64,000 bases of DNA from Gaiellasilicea sp963791905. Its GTDB lineage: Bacteria; Actinomycetota; Thermoleophilia; Gaiellales; Gaiellaceae. A program made the position numbers and the translations under genes. The notes below the pieces were generated by a model, which saw only the letters and a program-made list of their open reading frames with translations, was not told where the DNA came from and did not search any database. Of this stretch, positions 14,756 to 21,970 are shown one piece after another (within the stretch, counting starts at the first letter, position 1; the number at the start of each line of letters is the position of its first letter). The stretch is from NCBI GenBank assembly GCA_963791905.1, contig CAWBTX010000005.1, positions 1,054,001-1,118,000 of the forward strand, written 5' to 3'.

Positions 14756-15958
14756 ATGACACGGACTGTCATTGCCCTCGCCATGGCGTGCGCCTTTTTG
14801 GCCGCCGCGGCGCCGGCTCCCGGTCAGGACGTCACAGAGCGGAAGCGGGTGCTGGACGCCCGCATCGACATCCTCGAGGCCAAGATCAAGCAGGCCCGCG
14901 AGCGCGAGGGCGTGCTCAGTGCGCAGATCGAAGTTGCCACGCAGAAGATCAACGAGCTCGAGGGTGAGGTCGGCGCCGCCGAGGCGCGGCTCGACCAGCT
15001 GGAGACCGTGCTCGCGCTGCAGCAGAGCCGCCTCGACCGCCTGAACGAGCTCTTCCACCTCCAGACGACGAGGCTCGTCAACTTGCGCCGCCAGCACGCG
15101 ATCGCGACCGAGCGCCTCAACAGGCGGATCGTCGAGATCTACACGTCCGATCCGGCCGAGCCGCTCGGGGTCGTGCTCGAGGCCACGAGCTTCGGCGACA
15201 TGCTCGACCAGCTCGAGTTCCTGAGCAACATCGGACGCCAGGACGAGCGGCTCGTCGCCCAGGTCGAGCGGGCGAAGCTCGACATGCGCGCGCTCCGCGA
15301 GCGGACCCGCACGACGCGAAACGAGCAGGTTCGCGTCACGAACGAGGTGGCGGCTCGGACCGCGGAACAGCGTGCCGTGCGCGACCAGCTGGCGTGGAGC
15401 CAGCGCCAGCTCGCGACGGCGCGGCGAGACAAGCAGGACACGCTCTCAGGCGTGCGCGAGGACAAGGACGCGGCGCTCGACCACATGGGTGAGCTCCAGG
15501 CGCAGAGTGCTTCGCTCGCGGCACGCATTCAGGCGGCGCAGTCGGCCGCCCCTGCCGCGCCCACCTACTCGGCGCCGAGCGACGCGCCGTCTGCTGCCGG
15601 ATTCATCTGGCCGGTGCACGGTGTCGTCACGAGCGGCTTCGGCTGGCGCTGGGGCCGCATGCACGAGGGAATCGACATCGCCGTCGGGAGCGGCACGCCC
15701 GTCGTGGCGGCGGCGTCCGGCACGGTGATCGTCGCCGGCTGGCTGGGCGGGTACGGGAACCTCGTCGTGGTCGACCACGGCAACGGCATCGCGACCGCCT
15801 ACGGCCACAACACGAACGTGACCGTCTCCATCGGCCAGAGCGTCGCACAGGGCCAGCTCATCGCGTACTCCGGGAACACGGGGAACTCGACGGGCCCGCA
15901 CGTGCACTTCGAGGTTCGCGTCGGCGGAGCCGCCGTCGACCCGTTCGGCTATCTGTAG
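14756..15958 (+). CDS. Secreted M23 (LytM-type) peptidase with N-terminal coiled coil
   Basis: The 400-residue protein has a signal peptide (IALAMACAFLAAAAPAPGQD). A long coiled coil (about 28-250, for example LDARIDILEAKIKQARERE) is followed by a LytM endopeptidase domain (about 280-395). The zinc ligands are visible in RMHEGIDIAVG (HxxxD) and GPHVHFEVRVGG (HxH), with GHNTNVTVSIGQSVAQGQ between, so the catalytic site looks intact. The layout is that of EnvC/PcsB-like division hydrolases or their regulators. TAGACT (14694-14699) and TAGCCT (14746-14751) are candidate -10 elements. The 5' region also holds a CTGGG...CCCAG hairpin. Confidence 0.92.
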   Translation: MTRTVIALAMACAFLAAAAPAPGQDVTERKRVLDARIDILEAKIKQAREREGVLSAQIEVATQKINELEGEVGAAEARLDQLETVLALQQSRLDRLNELFHLQTTRLVNLRRQHAIATERLNRRIVEIYTSDPAEPLGVVLEATSFGDMLDQLEFLSNIGRQDERLVAQVERAKLDMRALRERTRTTRNEQVRVTNEVAARTAEQRAVRDQLAWSQRQLATARRDKQDTLSGVREDKDAALDHMGELQAQSASLAARIQAAQSAAPAAPTYSAPSDAPSAAGFIWPVHGVVTSGFGWRWGRMHEGIDIAVGSGTPVVAAASGTVIVAGWLGGYGNLVVVDHGNGIATAYGHNTNVTVSIGQSVAQGQLIAYSGNTGNSTGPHVHFEVRVGGAAVDPFGYL

Positions 15959-16534
15959 CTAGCGATAGCCGTCGCCGGTCAGCACAGCCGGCAGCTCCTC
16001 CGGCACGACGAAGTGCAGGTTCGGGAAGGCGCGCCAGCGCTCGTCCAGCCCGAGGCCGTAGCCGGCGAAGAGCTCGTCCGGCACGGTGAAGCCGACGAAC
16101 TCGAGCGGGATGTCGTCCGCGAGCCGCCGGTAAGGCCGGTCGAGCAGCGTCACCGCCGCCAGGCTCGCCGGTCTGCGCAGCGCGAGCGTTCGGGCGAGGA
16201 AGTTGAGCGTCAGGCCCGTGTCCACGACGTCCTCGACGACGAGGACGTGGCGATCGACGACGGAGAGATCGAGATCCTTGATCACGCGCGCCGTCGTGCC
16301 GGAACCGCCGCTCGTGTAGGCGGCGAGCTCGAGAAAGTCGAGCTCGTGCGGGATCGGCAGCGCCCGCGAGAGGTCAGCGAGGAAGACCGCGCTCGACTTC
16401 AGCGGCGCGACGAGGAGCGGGTTCCGCCCCTCATAGGCGGCGGCGATCTCGAGACCGAGCTCGGCCACCCGGCGCGCGATCTCGGCGCGCGACAGGTAGA
16501 TCTCCCCGATCGGGGAGGAGAGAGCTCGGGTCAT
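15959..16534 (-). CDS. hpt: Hypoxanthine phosphoribosyltransferase
   Basis: The enzyme salvages hypoxanthine and guanine with PRPP to give IMP and GMP. The 191-residue protein has the PRPP-binding signature VLVVEDVVDTGLTL (about residues 96-109), the upstream catalytic-loop region LAAYTSGGSGTTA, and the C-terminal FVGFTVPDELFAGYGLG with the aromatic purine-stacking area. Length is normal. The ATG 16534 follows the nuclease-like gene by 16 bases. The ribosome-binding stretch (TTAGGAG on the minus strand) lies in the loop and 3' arm of a hairpin at 16538-16570. A 16-bp perfect palindrome lies in its 5' codons. Confidence 0.94.
   Translation of the reverse strand: MTRALSSPIGEIYLSRAEIARRVAELGLEIAAAYEGRNPLLVAPLKSSAVFLADLSRALPIPHELDFLELAAYTSGGSGTTARVIKDLDLSVVDRHVLVVEDVVDTGLTLNFLARTLALRRPASLAAVTLLDRPYRRLADDIPLEFVGFTVPDELFAGYGLGLDERWRAFPNLHFVVPEELPAVLTGDGYR
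16502..16517. repeat. Perfect 16-bp palindrome in hpt 5' codons
   Basis: CTCCCCGATCGGGGAG is fully self-complementary. It lies within codons for SSPIGE near the hpt N-terminus. Confidence 0.6.
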
Positions 16535-16537
16535 GCT

Positions 16538-16570
16538 GACTCGAGCTCTCCTAACTCGCGAGCTTGAGTC
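16538..16570 (-). promoter_or_regulatory. Hairpin spanning the hpt ribosome-binding site
   Basis: On the minus strand GACTCAAGCTC pairs with GAGCTCGAGTC (one A-C mismatch) across an 11-base loop that contains the stop codon of the upstream gene and the AGGA of the hpt Shine-Dalgarno. The 3' arm ends 3 bases before the hpt ATG. Ribosomes finishing the upstream gene would disrupt it, which suggests translational coupling. This is inference. Confidence 0.4.
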
Positions 16571-16919
16571 TGTATCGCTGGGCGAGGCGCTCGATGTCGC
16601 GCCGGTAGAAGAGCTTGATCTTCACGTCGGGGTATAGCCGCCGTACCTCCCGGAGCTTGCGGTTCTTGCGGGTCACGAGCGACTGACGCATGACCGTGAC
16701 CTCGACGTAGAGATCCTGCCCGGGGAGGTAGAAGTCGGGCGCGAAGGCGCTCGTGATGCGCCCTTCGGCGTCGCGCTCGAGGACGAACGTGCGCGGCTCG
16801 TACTCCCAGGGGACGCCGTAGAAGTCGAGCAGCTTGGCGCACTCCAGCTCGACCTCGTTCGCGAACCTCGGCGGGGCCGCTCCGGTGTACGCCTGGAACG
16901 CGGGCAGTTGCCAGGGCAC
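16551..16919 (-). CDS. Nuclease-fold-like hypothetical protein upstream of hpt
   Basis: The 122-residue protein contains FAPDFYLPGQDLYVEVTVMR (about 72-91), preceded by FANEVELECAKLLDFYGVPW and EYEPRTFVLERD and followed by TRKNRKLREVRRLYPDVKIK. Glu...PDFYLP...(D/E)VEV followed by lysines resembles the PD-(D/E)XK nuclease core. However, the position of the usual catalytic lysine after the second acidic residue is Thr (EVT), so activity is uncertain. GTG 16919 has TACCCT 6 bases upstream. It is probably cotranscribed with hpt. I recall similar proteins next to hpt in actinobacteria but have not checked this. Confidence 0.65.
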   Translation of the reverse strand: MPWQLPAFQAYTGAAPPRFANEVELECAKLLDFYGVPWEYEPRTFVLERDAEGRITSAFAPDFYLPGQDLYVEVTVMRQSLVTRKNRKLREVRRLYPDVKIKLFYRRDIERLAQRYRLKLAS

Positions 16920-16925
16920 GCTACG

Positions 16926-16931
16926 AGGGTA
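16926..16931 (-). promoter_or_regulatory. -10 element of the nuclease-like/hpt operon
   Basis: Minus-strand TACCCT ends 6 bases before GTG 16919. Confidence 0.45.
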
Positions 16932-16977
16932 GCTGTCGGCCCGGACGGCCCTCCGAGGCCGGCTTTCCCAGCTCTCC

Positions 16978-16983
16978 TATGCT
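16978..16983 (+). promoter_or_regulatory. -10 element of the phosphoesterase/cDPG operon (leaderless)
   Basis: TATGCT ends 6 bases before ATG 16990. Confidence 0.5.
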
Positions 16984-16989
16984 TCGCCC

Positions 16990-17796
16990 ATGGCCGACCG
17001 GATCGACGGGAGCTTTACGATCGCCCACCTCTCCGATCTCCACTGTGGCGGCCAGTACTTCGTGCCGGGCCTGCTCGACCGCGCAATCGCCGAGATCAAC
17101 GAGCTCACGCCCGACATCGTCGTCTGCTCGGGCGACCTGACGACGTTCGGCTTCAAGCACGAGTACCAGGAGGCGAAGCGCTACCTCGACCGGATCGAGT
17201 GCGAGTCCGTCGTCGTGATTCCGGGAAACCACGACTCGCGCAACGTCGGTTACGTCCACTTCGAGGAGCTCTTCGGCGCGCGCAACTCGGTCACCCGCGT
17301 CGGGCCGATCACGGTCGTGGCTGTCGACTCGACCGAGCCCGACCTCGACCACGGCCAGATCGGCCGAGGCCGCTACCGCTGGATCGAGGAGCAGTTCGAG
17401 GCCGACGCGCGGCTGCGGATCTTCGTCTGCCATCACCACCTGCTGCCCGTGCCTGGGACGGGGCGGGAGCGCAACGTCATCTACGACGCCGGCGACACGA
17501 TCGAGATGCTGCAGCGGGCCGGCGTCCACCTCGTGCTCTCGGGCCACAAGCACGTGCCCTATGCGTGGCGGCTCGAGAACCTCTTCGTGGTCAACACCGG
17601 CACGGTCTCCTCCCTGCGGCTCCGCGGCAACACGCGCCCCTGTTACAACGTCGTCGACGTCTCCGGCAGCCATGTCGACGTGTGGCGCAAGCACCCGTTC
17701 CACGGCCAGGAGCGGATCATCCAGTTCTCGCTGGACACCTTCGAGTACGAGAAGTACACGGGCCGCATCGAGGACGAGGTGACGTTGCGGTCGTGA
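16990..17796 (+). CDS. Calcineurin-like metallophosphoesterase
   Basis: The 268-residue cytoplasmic protein has the full class III phosphoesterase metal set: HLSDLHCGGQ (DxH), VCSGDLTTFG (GD), VVIPGNHDSR (GNH[DE]), IFVCHHHLLP (HH) and VLSGHKHVPY (GHxH). Architecture is CpdA-like (cyclic nucleotide phosphodiesterase family). It is the first gene of a tightly overlapped operon: its stop overlaps the GTG of the cDPG synthetase/2PG kinase gene by 4 bases. That context suggests a phosphorylated glycerate or cyclic diphosphoglycerate as substrate, but this is inference. The start is fixed by TATGCT 6 bases upstream. Confidence 0.9.
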   Translation: MADRIDGSFTIAHLSDLHCGGQYFVPGLLDRAIAEINELTPDIVVCSGDLTTFGFKHEYQEAKRYLDRIECESVVVIPGNHDSRNVGYVHFEELFGARNSVTRVGPITVVAVDSTEPDLDHGQIGRGRYRWIEEQFEADARLRIFVCHHHLLPVPGTGRERNVIYDAGDTIEMLQRAGVHLVLSGHKHVPYAWRLENLFVVNTGTVSSLRLRGNTRPCYNVVDVSGSHVDVWRKHPFHGQERIIQFSLDTFEYEKYTGRIEDEVTLRS

Positions 17797-19964
17797 CCCA
17801 GCGTGCATTGGCCCTGATCGACGGGGAGCACTACGCGCCGGTCGTTCGGGCGGCGCTCGAGGAGCTTCCGTACAGCTTCGTCGCCGCGCACCTGCTCGGC
17901 GGGACGGAGAAGCTGCGCGGCGACGCCGACTACGGCGTCCCGCTCGCCGAGACGCTCGAGCGCGCGCTCGACGAGCACCGTCCCGAGGTCGTCGTCGATC
18001 TCTCGGACGAGCCGATTCTCGGCCCGGTCGAGCGTTTCAGTGTCGCCAGCAAGGTGCTCGTTCGCGGTGTGCCCTACATCGGTGCCGACTTCCGCTTCGA
18101 CCCGCCGGCGCTCGAGCCGTTCCCGCGGCCGTCGATCGGGATCGTCGGCACCGGCAAGCGGGTCGGCAAGACGTCGATCACGGCTCACGCCGCCTCGCTG
18201 CTCGCGCGTGACCGCCGCGTCGTGGTGGTCGCGATGGGCCGAGGCGGCCCGCCCGAGCCGGAGATCGCCGAGGTCCCGCCGACCGTCGACGCGCTGCTCG
18301 AGCTCTCAGACGCCGGCCGCCACGCGGCCTCCGACTATCTCGAGACGGCCGCCCTCGCCGGGGTGGCGACCGTGGGCTGTCGCCGTTGCGGCGGAGGGCT
18401 CGCCGGCTCCGTCTTCGCCTCGAACGTCAGCGCTGGAGCCCGCAAGGCGCTCGAGCTCGACCCGGAGCTCGTCCTCTTCGACGGGAGCGGCGCTGCCCTG
18501 CCCCCGATCGCGACGAGCCGGCGGATCCTCGTCGTGAACGCGCAGCAGGACTCGGCGGTCGTCACCGGCTACCTGAACGAGTACCGGCACCTGATCTCCG
18601 ACCTCGTCGTGCTGACGATGGCCGAGGCCGGCAGCGGGTGGGAGGCGCTGCGCGAGCGGGCCCGGGAGCTGACTCCGCGCGTCGTCGCGACCGTGCTGAG
18701 GCCCCGACCCGTTGCGCCGATCGAGGGCCGGCGCGTCGCGTTCTTCTCGGCGGCGCCCGCGAGCGCCCTCGCAGGGCTGCAGACGCACCTCGAGGAGGCG
18801 TACCGCGCCGACGTCGTCCACGTCTCGGGGAGCCTCGCCGACCGGCAGGCGTTGCGCGGCGAGCTCGCGCAGGTCGACGCCGACCTCTTTCTCGTCGAGC
18901 TGAAGGCGGCTGCGATCGACGTCGTCGCGGCGGCCGGTCGCGAGCGCGGCGTCGAGGTCATGCTCGCGGGCAGCGACGTCCTGCCCGCGCCGGGGGAGGA
19001 GCTCGCGCTCGACGCGGAGCTCATCCGGCTCGCGGAGGAAGGGCGTCGCATGAGCGAGCGCCGTCACGGCCGGATCGACTTCCTCGGCGAGCGCACGCCG
19101 TACTCGAAGGGCCTCATGGCCCGCGTGCTGAGCGCCGTCGGAGTCTCGGAGGAGGCCGCGTACGAGCTGGCGCGGCGCACCGAGACCGACCTCGCCGCCC
19201 GCAACTCCGGCGGGGTCAACCTCGACCGCATGCGCGAGCTCGCGGTCGATCTGCTCGGCGAGCAGGCGGGGACACGCGCGGTCCGGCGGCTTCAGCGCTT
19301 CCGCGACCTCCAGGAGCTCGATCTGCCGGTGATCCTGCTCGTCGGCGGTGGTACGGGCACCGGGAAATCGACCGTCGCGACGGAGGTCGCCTACCGGCTC
19401 GGAATCACGCGCGTCACCTCGACCGATTTCGTCCGGCAGACGATGCGCGCCTTCTTCTCGAAGGAGTTCATGCCGTCGATCCACCACTCGAGCTTCGAGG
19501 CGGCGCTGGGGCTGAGCAAGGCGGAGGAGGAGGAGTCGGGCGACGTCGCGCTGCTCGGGTTCCTGGATCAGACGCGGAACGTGCTCGTCGGCGTCGAGGC
19601 GGCGCTGCAGCGCGCGCTCGACGAGGGCTGGTCGATGGTGCTCGAGGGCATCCATCTCGTGCCGGGGATGTTCGACGCGCAGCTGAACGGCGCTCTCGTC
19701 GTTCAGTGCGTGCTCGCGATTCACGACGAGGAGATCCACTCGACGCACTTCTGGAGCCGCGACCTCAGCTCGGAGGGCGTCCGGCCCGTCGACCGGTACA
19801 TGGTGGCGCTGCCCGAGATCAGGAGGATCCAGGACTACATCGTCGAGCGCGCGAGGAGGTGCGACGTGCCCGTGATCGAGAACGAGTCGCGCGAGGGCGG
19901 CCTCAGTGCCGTGATGGAGCTCGTGCTCGAGCGCGCGGAGCGGGTCGCGCAGGCGGCGCGATGA
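17793..19964 (+). CDS. Fused cyclic 2,3-diphosphoglycerate synthetase / 2-phosphoglycerate kinase
   Basis: This 723-residue protein joins two enzymes known as separate proteins in thermophilic methanogens. Residues 1 to about 430 resemble cDPG synthetase (CpgS). It has an N-terminal domain, a P-loop GIVGTGKRVGKTS near 116-128, LSDAGRHAASDYLETAALAG and a cysteine pair GCRRCGGG. Residues about 430-505 form an ATP-cone-like module (RIDFLGERTPYSKGLMARVL), which also precedes archaeal 2PG kinases. Residues about 505-723 are the kinase with Walker A GGGTGTGKST and TSTDFVRQTMR. Together they could convert 2-phosphoglycerate to 2,3-DPG and cyclise it with ATP. GTG 17793 overlaps the upstream gene, and the stop overlaps glpX by ATGA. 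Confidence 0.85.
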   Translation: MTQRALALIDGEHYAPVVRAALEELPYSFVAAHLLGGTEKLRGDADYGVPLAETLERALDEHRPEVVVDLSDEPILGPVERFSVASKVLVRGVPYIGADFRFDPPALEPFPRPSIGIVGTGKRVGKTSITAHAASLLARDRRVVVVAMGRGGPPEPEIAEVPPTVDALLELSDAGRHAASDYLETAALAGVATVGCRRCGGGLAGSVFASNVSAGARKALELDPELVLFDGSGAALPPIATSRRILVVNAQQDSAVVTGYLNEYRHLISDLVVLTMAEAGSGWEALRERARELTPRVVATVLRPRPVAPIEGRRVAFFSAAPASALAGLQTHLEEAYRADVVHVSGSLADRQALRGELAQVDADLFLVELKAAAIDVVAAAGRERGVEVMLAGSDVLPAPGEELALDAELIRLAEEGRRMSERRHGRIDFLGERTPYSKGLMARVLSAVGVSEEAAYELARRTETDLAARNSGGVNLDRMRELAVDLLGEQAGTRAVRRLQRFRDLQELDLPVILLVGGGTGTGKSTVATEVAYRLGITRVTSTDFVRQTMRAFFSKEFMPSIHHSSFEAALGLSKAEEEESGDVALLGFLDQTRNVLVGVEAALQRALDEGWSMVLEGIHLVPGMFDAQLNGALVVQCVLAIHDEEIHSTHFWSRDLSSEGVRPVDRYMVALPEIRRIQDYIVERARRCDVPVIENESREGGLSAVMELVLERAERVAQAAR

Positions 19965-20935
19965 ACGAGGAGGCGAGGCTCCGCTGCCCCTGCGCGCTCT
20001 TTGCGAGGGCGACCGAATGGGCCGCACTCGCGGGTGCGCGCTGGCTCGGCCGCGCGGACCAGGACGCCGCCGAGGATGCCGCCGAAGGCGCGATGCTCGC
20101 GGGTCTCGCCGAGCTCCCGATCGACGGCAAGATCGTGATCGGGGCGGGCGGTGCCGAAGAGCTCGAGATCGGCTCTACGATCGGTATCGGCGGCGAGGCC
20201 TTCGACCTCGCCGTCGACCCGCTCGAGGGCCGCGGGGTCGTCGCACGAGGCGGCAACGGGGCGATGTCGATGATCGCGGTCGCTCCCCGCGGGTCGTTGC
20301 TGAAGCTCCCGGACATGTACATGCGGCGCATGGCGGTCGGGCCCCGTGCCAAGGGGCAGATCGACCTGACGCGGCCCATCGGCGACAACATCGCCGCGAT
20401 CGCCGAGAGCTTCGGCCGCAACGCGAACGACATCACCACGATCGTCCTCGACCGTCCGCGCCACCACGACCTGATCGAGGAGATCCGCGCCTCCGGCGCG
20501 CGCATCAAGCTGATCCAGGACGGCGACGTGACCGCCTCGATCTCGGCCGCGATCCGCGGCACGAACGACCATCTCGCGATCGGCATCGGCGGCACGCGCC
20601 AGGCAGTGCTCTCGGCGGCCGCACTGCGCTGCCTCGGCGGCGAGCTGCAGGCTCAGCTCTGGCCGACGACGCGTCAGGAGATCGACTTGGCGCGTGAGGC
20701 CGGCGTCGAGGACGTGAACCGCGTCTTCGGCTCCGACGACCTCGCACAGGGCGAGGTGATCGTGGTCGCAACGGGCGTCTCGAACGGCGACCTGCTCCGC
20801 GGCGTGCGCTTCCTGGCCGACAGCGCCCGCACGCACTCGCTCGTCATGTGCATGCGCTGCAACTGGGTCCGCTTCACCGACGGCATCCACTTCTTCGCCC
20901 GCGAGCGCAAGGAGGAAGTGCGGCTGCTCGGCTGA
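19961..20935 (+). CDS. glpX: Fructose-1,6-bisphosphatase class II
   Basis: GlpX hydrolyses fructose 1,6-bisphosphate to fructose 6-phosphate in gluconeogenesis. The 324-residue protein shows family features: EWAALAGARWLGRADQDAAE near the N-terminus, IDGKIVIGAGGAEE, the metal/substrate region DLAVDPLEGRGVVARGGNGA, MYMRRMAVGP, and later LDRPRHHDLIEEIRASGARI and GIGGTRQAVLSAAALRCLGG. ATG 19961 overlaps the stop of the kinase fusion (ATGA). Its presence with 2PG kinase suggests the operon diverts lower-glycolytic intermediates or works in the gluconeogenic direction. Confidence 0.94.
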   Translation: MNEEARLRCPCALFARATEWAALAGARWLGRADQDAAEDAAEGAMLAGLAELPIDGKIVIGAGGAEELEIGSTIGIGGEAFDLAVDPLEGRGVVARGGNGAMSMIAVAPRGSLLKLPDMYMRRMAVGPRAKGQIDLTRPIGDNIAAIAESFGRNANDITTIVLDRPRHHDLIEEIRASGARIKLIQDGDVTASISAAIRGTNDHLAIGIGGTRQAVLSAAALRCLGGELQAQLWPTTRQEIDLAREAGVEDVNRVFGSDDLAQGEVIVVATGVSNGDLLRGVRFLADSARTHSLVMCMRCNWVRFTDGIHFFARERKEEVRLLG

Positions 20936-20997
20936 GCGATGAGTTTCGTCCGGCGCGGCCGTCTACCTCGAGTCAGCGATCGACGGAGGTGGGCGAG

Positions 20998-21606
20998 ATG
21001 AGCAAGGTGGTGGCGGGGATCACGATGTCGCTCGACGGCTACATCACGGGCCCCAACGACAGGCTCGGCGCCGGGCTTGGCGACGGCGGCGAGCGGTTGC
21101 ACTACTGGGTCTTCGGCGGCCCCTGGGCATACGACAACGGGCCCCGCGGGCAGGCCGCCGACGTCGACCGCGAGTACCTCGAGGAGGCCTTCGCCGCGGG
21201 CGGCGCGTGGCTCGTCGGGCGCACGATGCACGACGTCGTCGACGGCTGGGGCGACGATCCCGGCTTCGGCGTGCCCGTCTTCGTGGTCACCCACCGACCT
21301 CATGACACGGTCGTCAAGGGCGACACGACGTTCGAGTTCGTCACCGACGGCATCGACGTCGCGCTGGAGAAGGCGCGGACCGCCGCCGGCGACAAGAACG
21401 TGATCGTCATGGGCGGGGCCGACCTCCTCCGCCAGTACCTCGGCGCCGGCGTCGTCGACGAATTCGTCCTGACGATCGCGCCTGTGCTCCTCGGGGGCGG
21501 CAAGCGGCTGTTCGACGGGATGGAGCGGCTCGACCTGAGCTTCGAACGGACGCGCGTGATCGAGTCGCCGTTCGCGACGCACGTGTTCTACAGCGTTGCC
21601 AAGTAA
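20998..21606 (+). CDS. Dihydrofolate reductase/RibD C-terminal family protein
   Basis: The 202-residue protein has the family pattern KVVAGITMSLDGYITGPND at the N-terminus, LVGRTMHDVVDGWGDDPGFG in the middle, FVVTHRPHD and NVIVMGGADLLRQYLGAGVV near the nucleotide-binding region, and IAPVLLGGGKRLFDG near the C-terminus. The family binds NADPH, but most stand-alone members have no known substrate. A clear Shine-Dalgarno (GGAGGT) precedes the ATG by 9 bases, so unlike many neighbours it has a leader. A perfect palindrome overlaps its stop codon. Confidence 0.88.
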   Translation: MSKVVAGITMSLDGYITGPNDRLGAGLGDGGERLHYWVFGGPWAYDNGPRGQAADVDREYLEEAFAAGGAWLVGRTMHDVVDGWGDDPGFGVPVFVVTHRPHDTVVKGDTTFEFVTDGIDVALEKARTAAGDKNVIVMGGADLLRQYLGAGVVDEFVLTIAPVLLGGGKRLFDGMERLDLSFERTRVIESPFATHVFYSVAK

Positions 21607-21622
21607 CAGACTGTTACTTGGC
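21598..21622. repeat. Perfect 12-bp-arm palindrome with single-base centre
   Basis: GCCAAGTAACAG and CTGTTACTTGGC flank one A. It contains the stop codon of the reductase gene and abuts TAGACT (21623), the -10 of the next gene. It may be an operator or a terminator. Confidence 0.75.
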
Positions 21623-21628
21623 TAGACT
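21623..21628 (+). promoter_or_regulatory. -10 element of the SufT-like gene (leaderless)
   Basis: TAGACT ends 7 bases before ATG 21636. The perfect palindrome 21598-21622 would lie in the spacer and -35 area, an operator-like position. Confidence 0.5.
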
Positions 21629-21635
21629 CGGAGCG

Positions 21636-21935
21636 ATGCCGACCAAGGAAGCGATCGTCGAGGCGCTGCACACCGTCGAGGACCCGGAGCTCGGGATGGA
21701 CATCGTCGAGCTCGGGCTCTTCTACGACGTCGAGATCGAGGGGCCAAAGGTGAAGGTGATCCACAGCCTCACCTCGATGGGCTGCCCGGCGGGCCAGATG
21801 ATCCAGGACGGCATCCACGACGCCGCCTCGTCGGTCGAGGGCGTCGAGCAGGTCGAGATCGAGCTGACGTTCGATCCGCCGTGGACGCCCGACATGATGT
21901 CGGACGACGCGAAGTTCATTCTCGGCTTCGGCTAG
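21636..21935 (+). CDS. MIP18/DUF59-family metal-sulfur cluster assembly factor
   Basis: The 99-residue protein matches the SufT/PaaD-like small iron-sulfur assembly family: EALHTVEDPELGMDIVELGL at residues 7-26, VIHSLTSMGCPAGQMIQDGI containing the conserved cysteine, and FDPPWTPDMMSDDAKFILGF at the C-terminus. Members deliver or assist Fe-S cluster maturation. No suf operon is visible next to it. It is transcribed from a probable leaderless promoter immediately after a perfect palindrome. Confidence 0.9.
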   Translation: MPTKEAIVEALHTVEDPELGMDIVELGLFYDVEIEGPKVKVIHSLTSMGCPAGQMIQDGIHDAASSVEGVEQVEIELTFDPPWTPDMMSDDAKFILGFG

Positions 21936-21957
21936 CGCCAAAGCCTAGAAATCTGCT

Positions 21958-21963
21958 TATCCT
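21958..21963 (+). promoter_or_regulatory. -10 element of the second cyclase-ATPase gene
   Basis: TATCCT ends 7 bases before ATG 21971. Confidence 0.5.
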
Positions 21964-21970
21964 CGGACGC

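Noticed and set aside
16990..20935. Concluding from cDPG genes that the organism is a thermophile
   Set aside because: The link of cDPG to heat is known for methanogens. Gene presence alone does not show cDPG accumulation or growth temperature in a bacterium.
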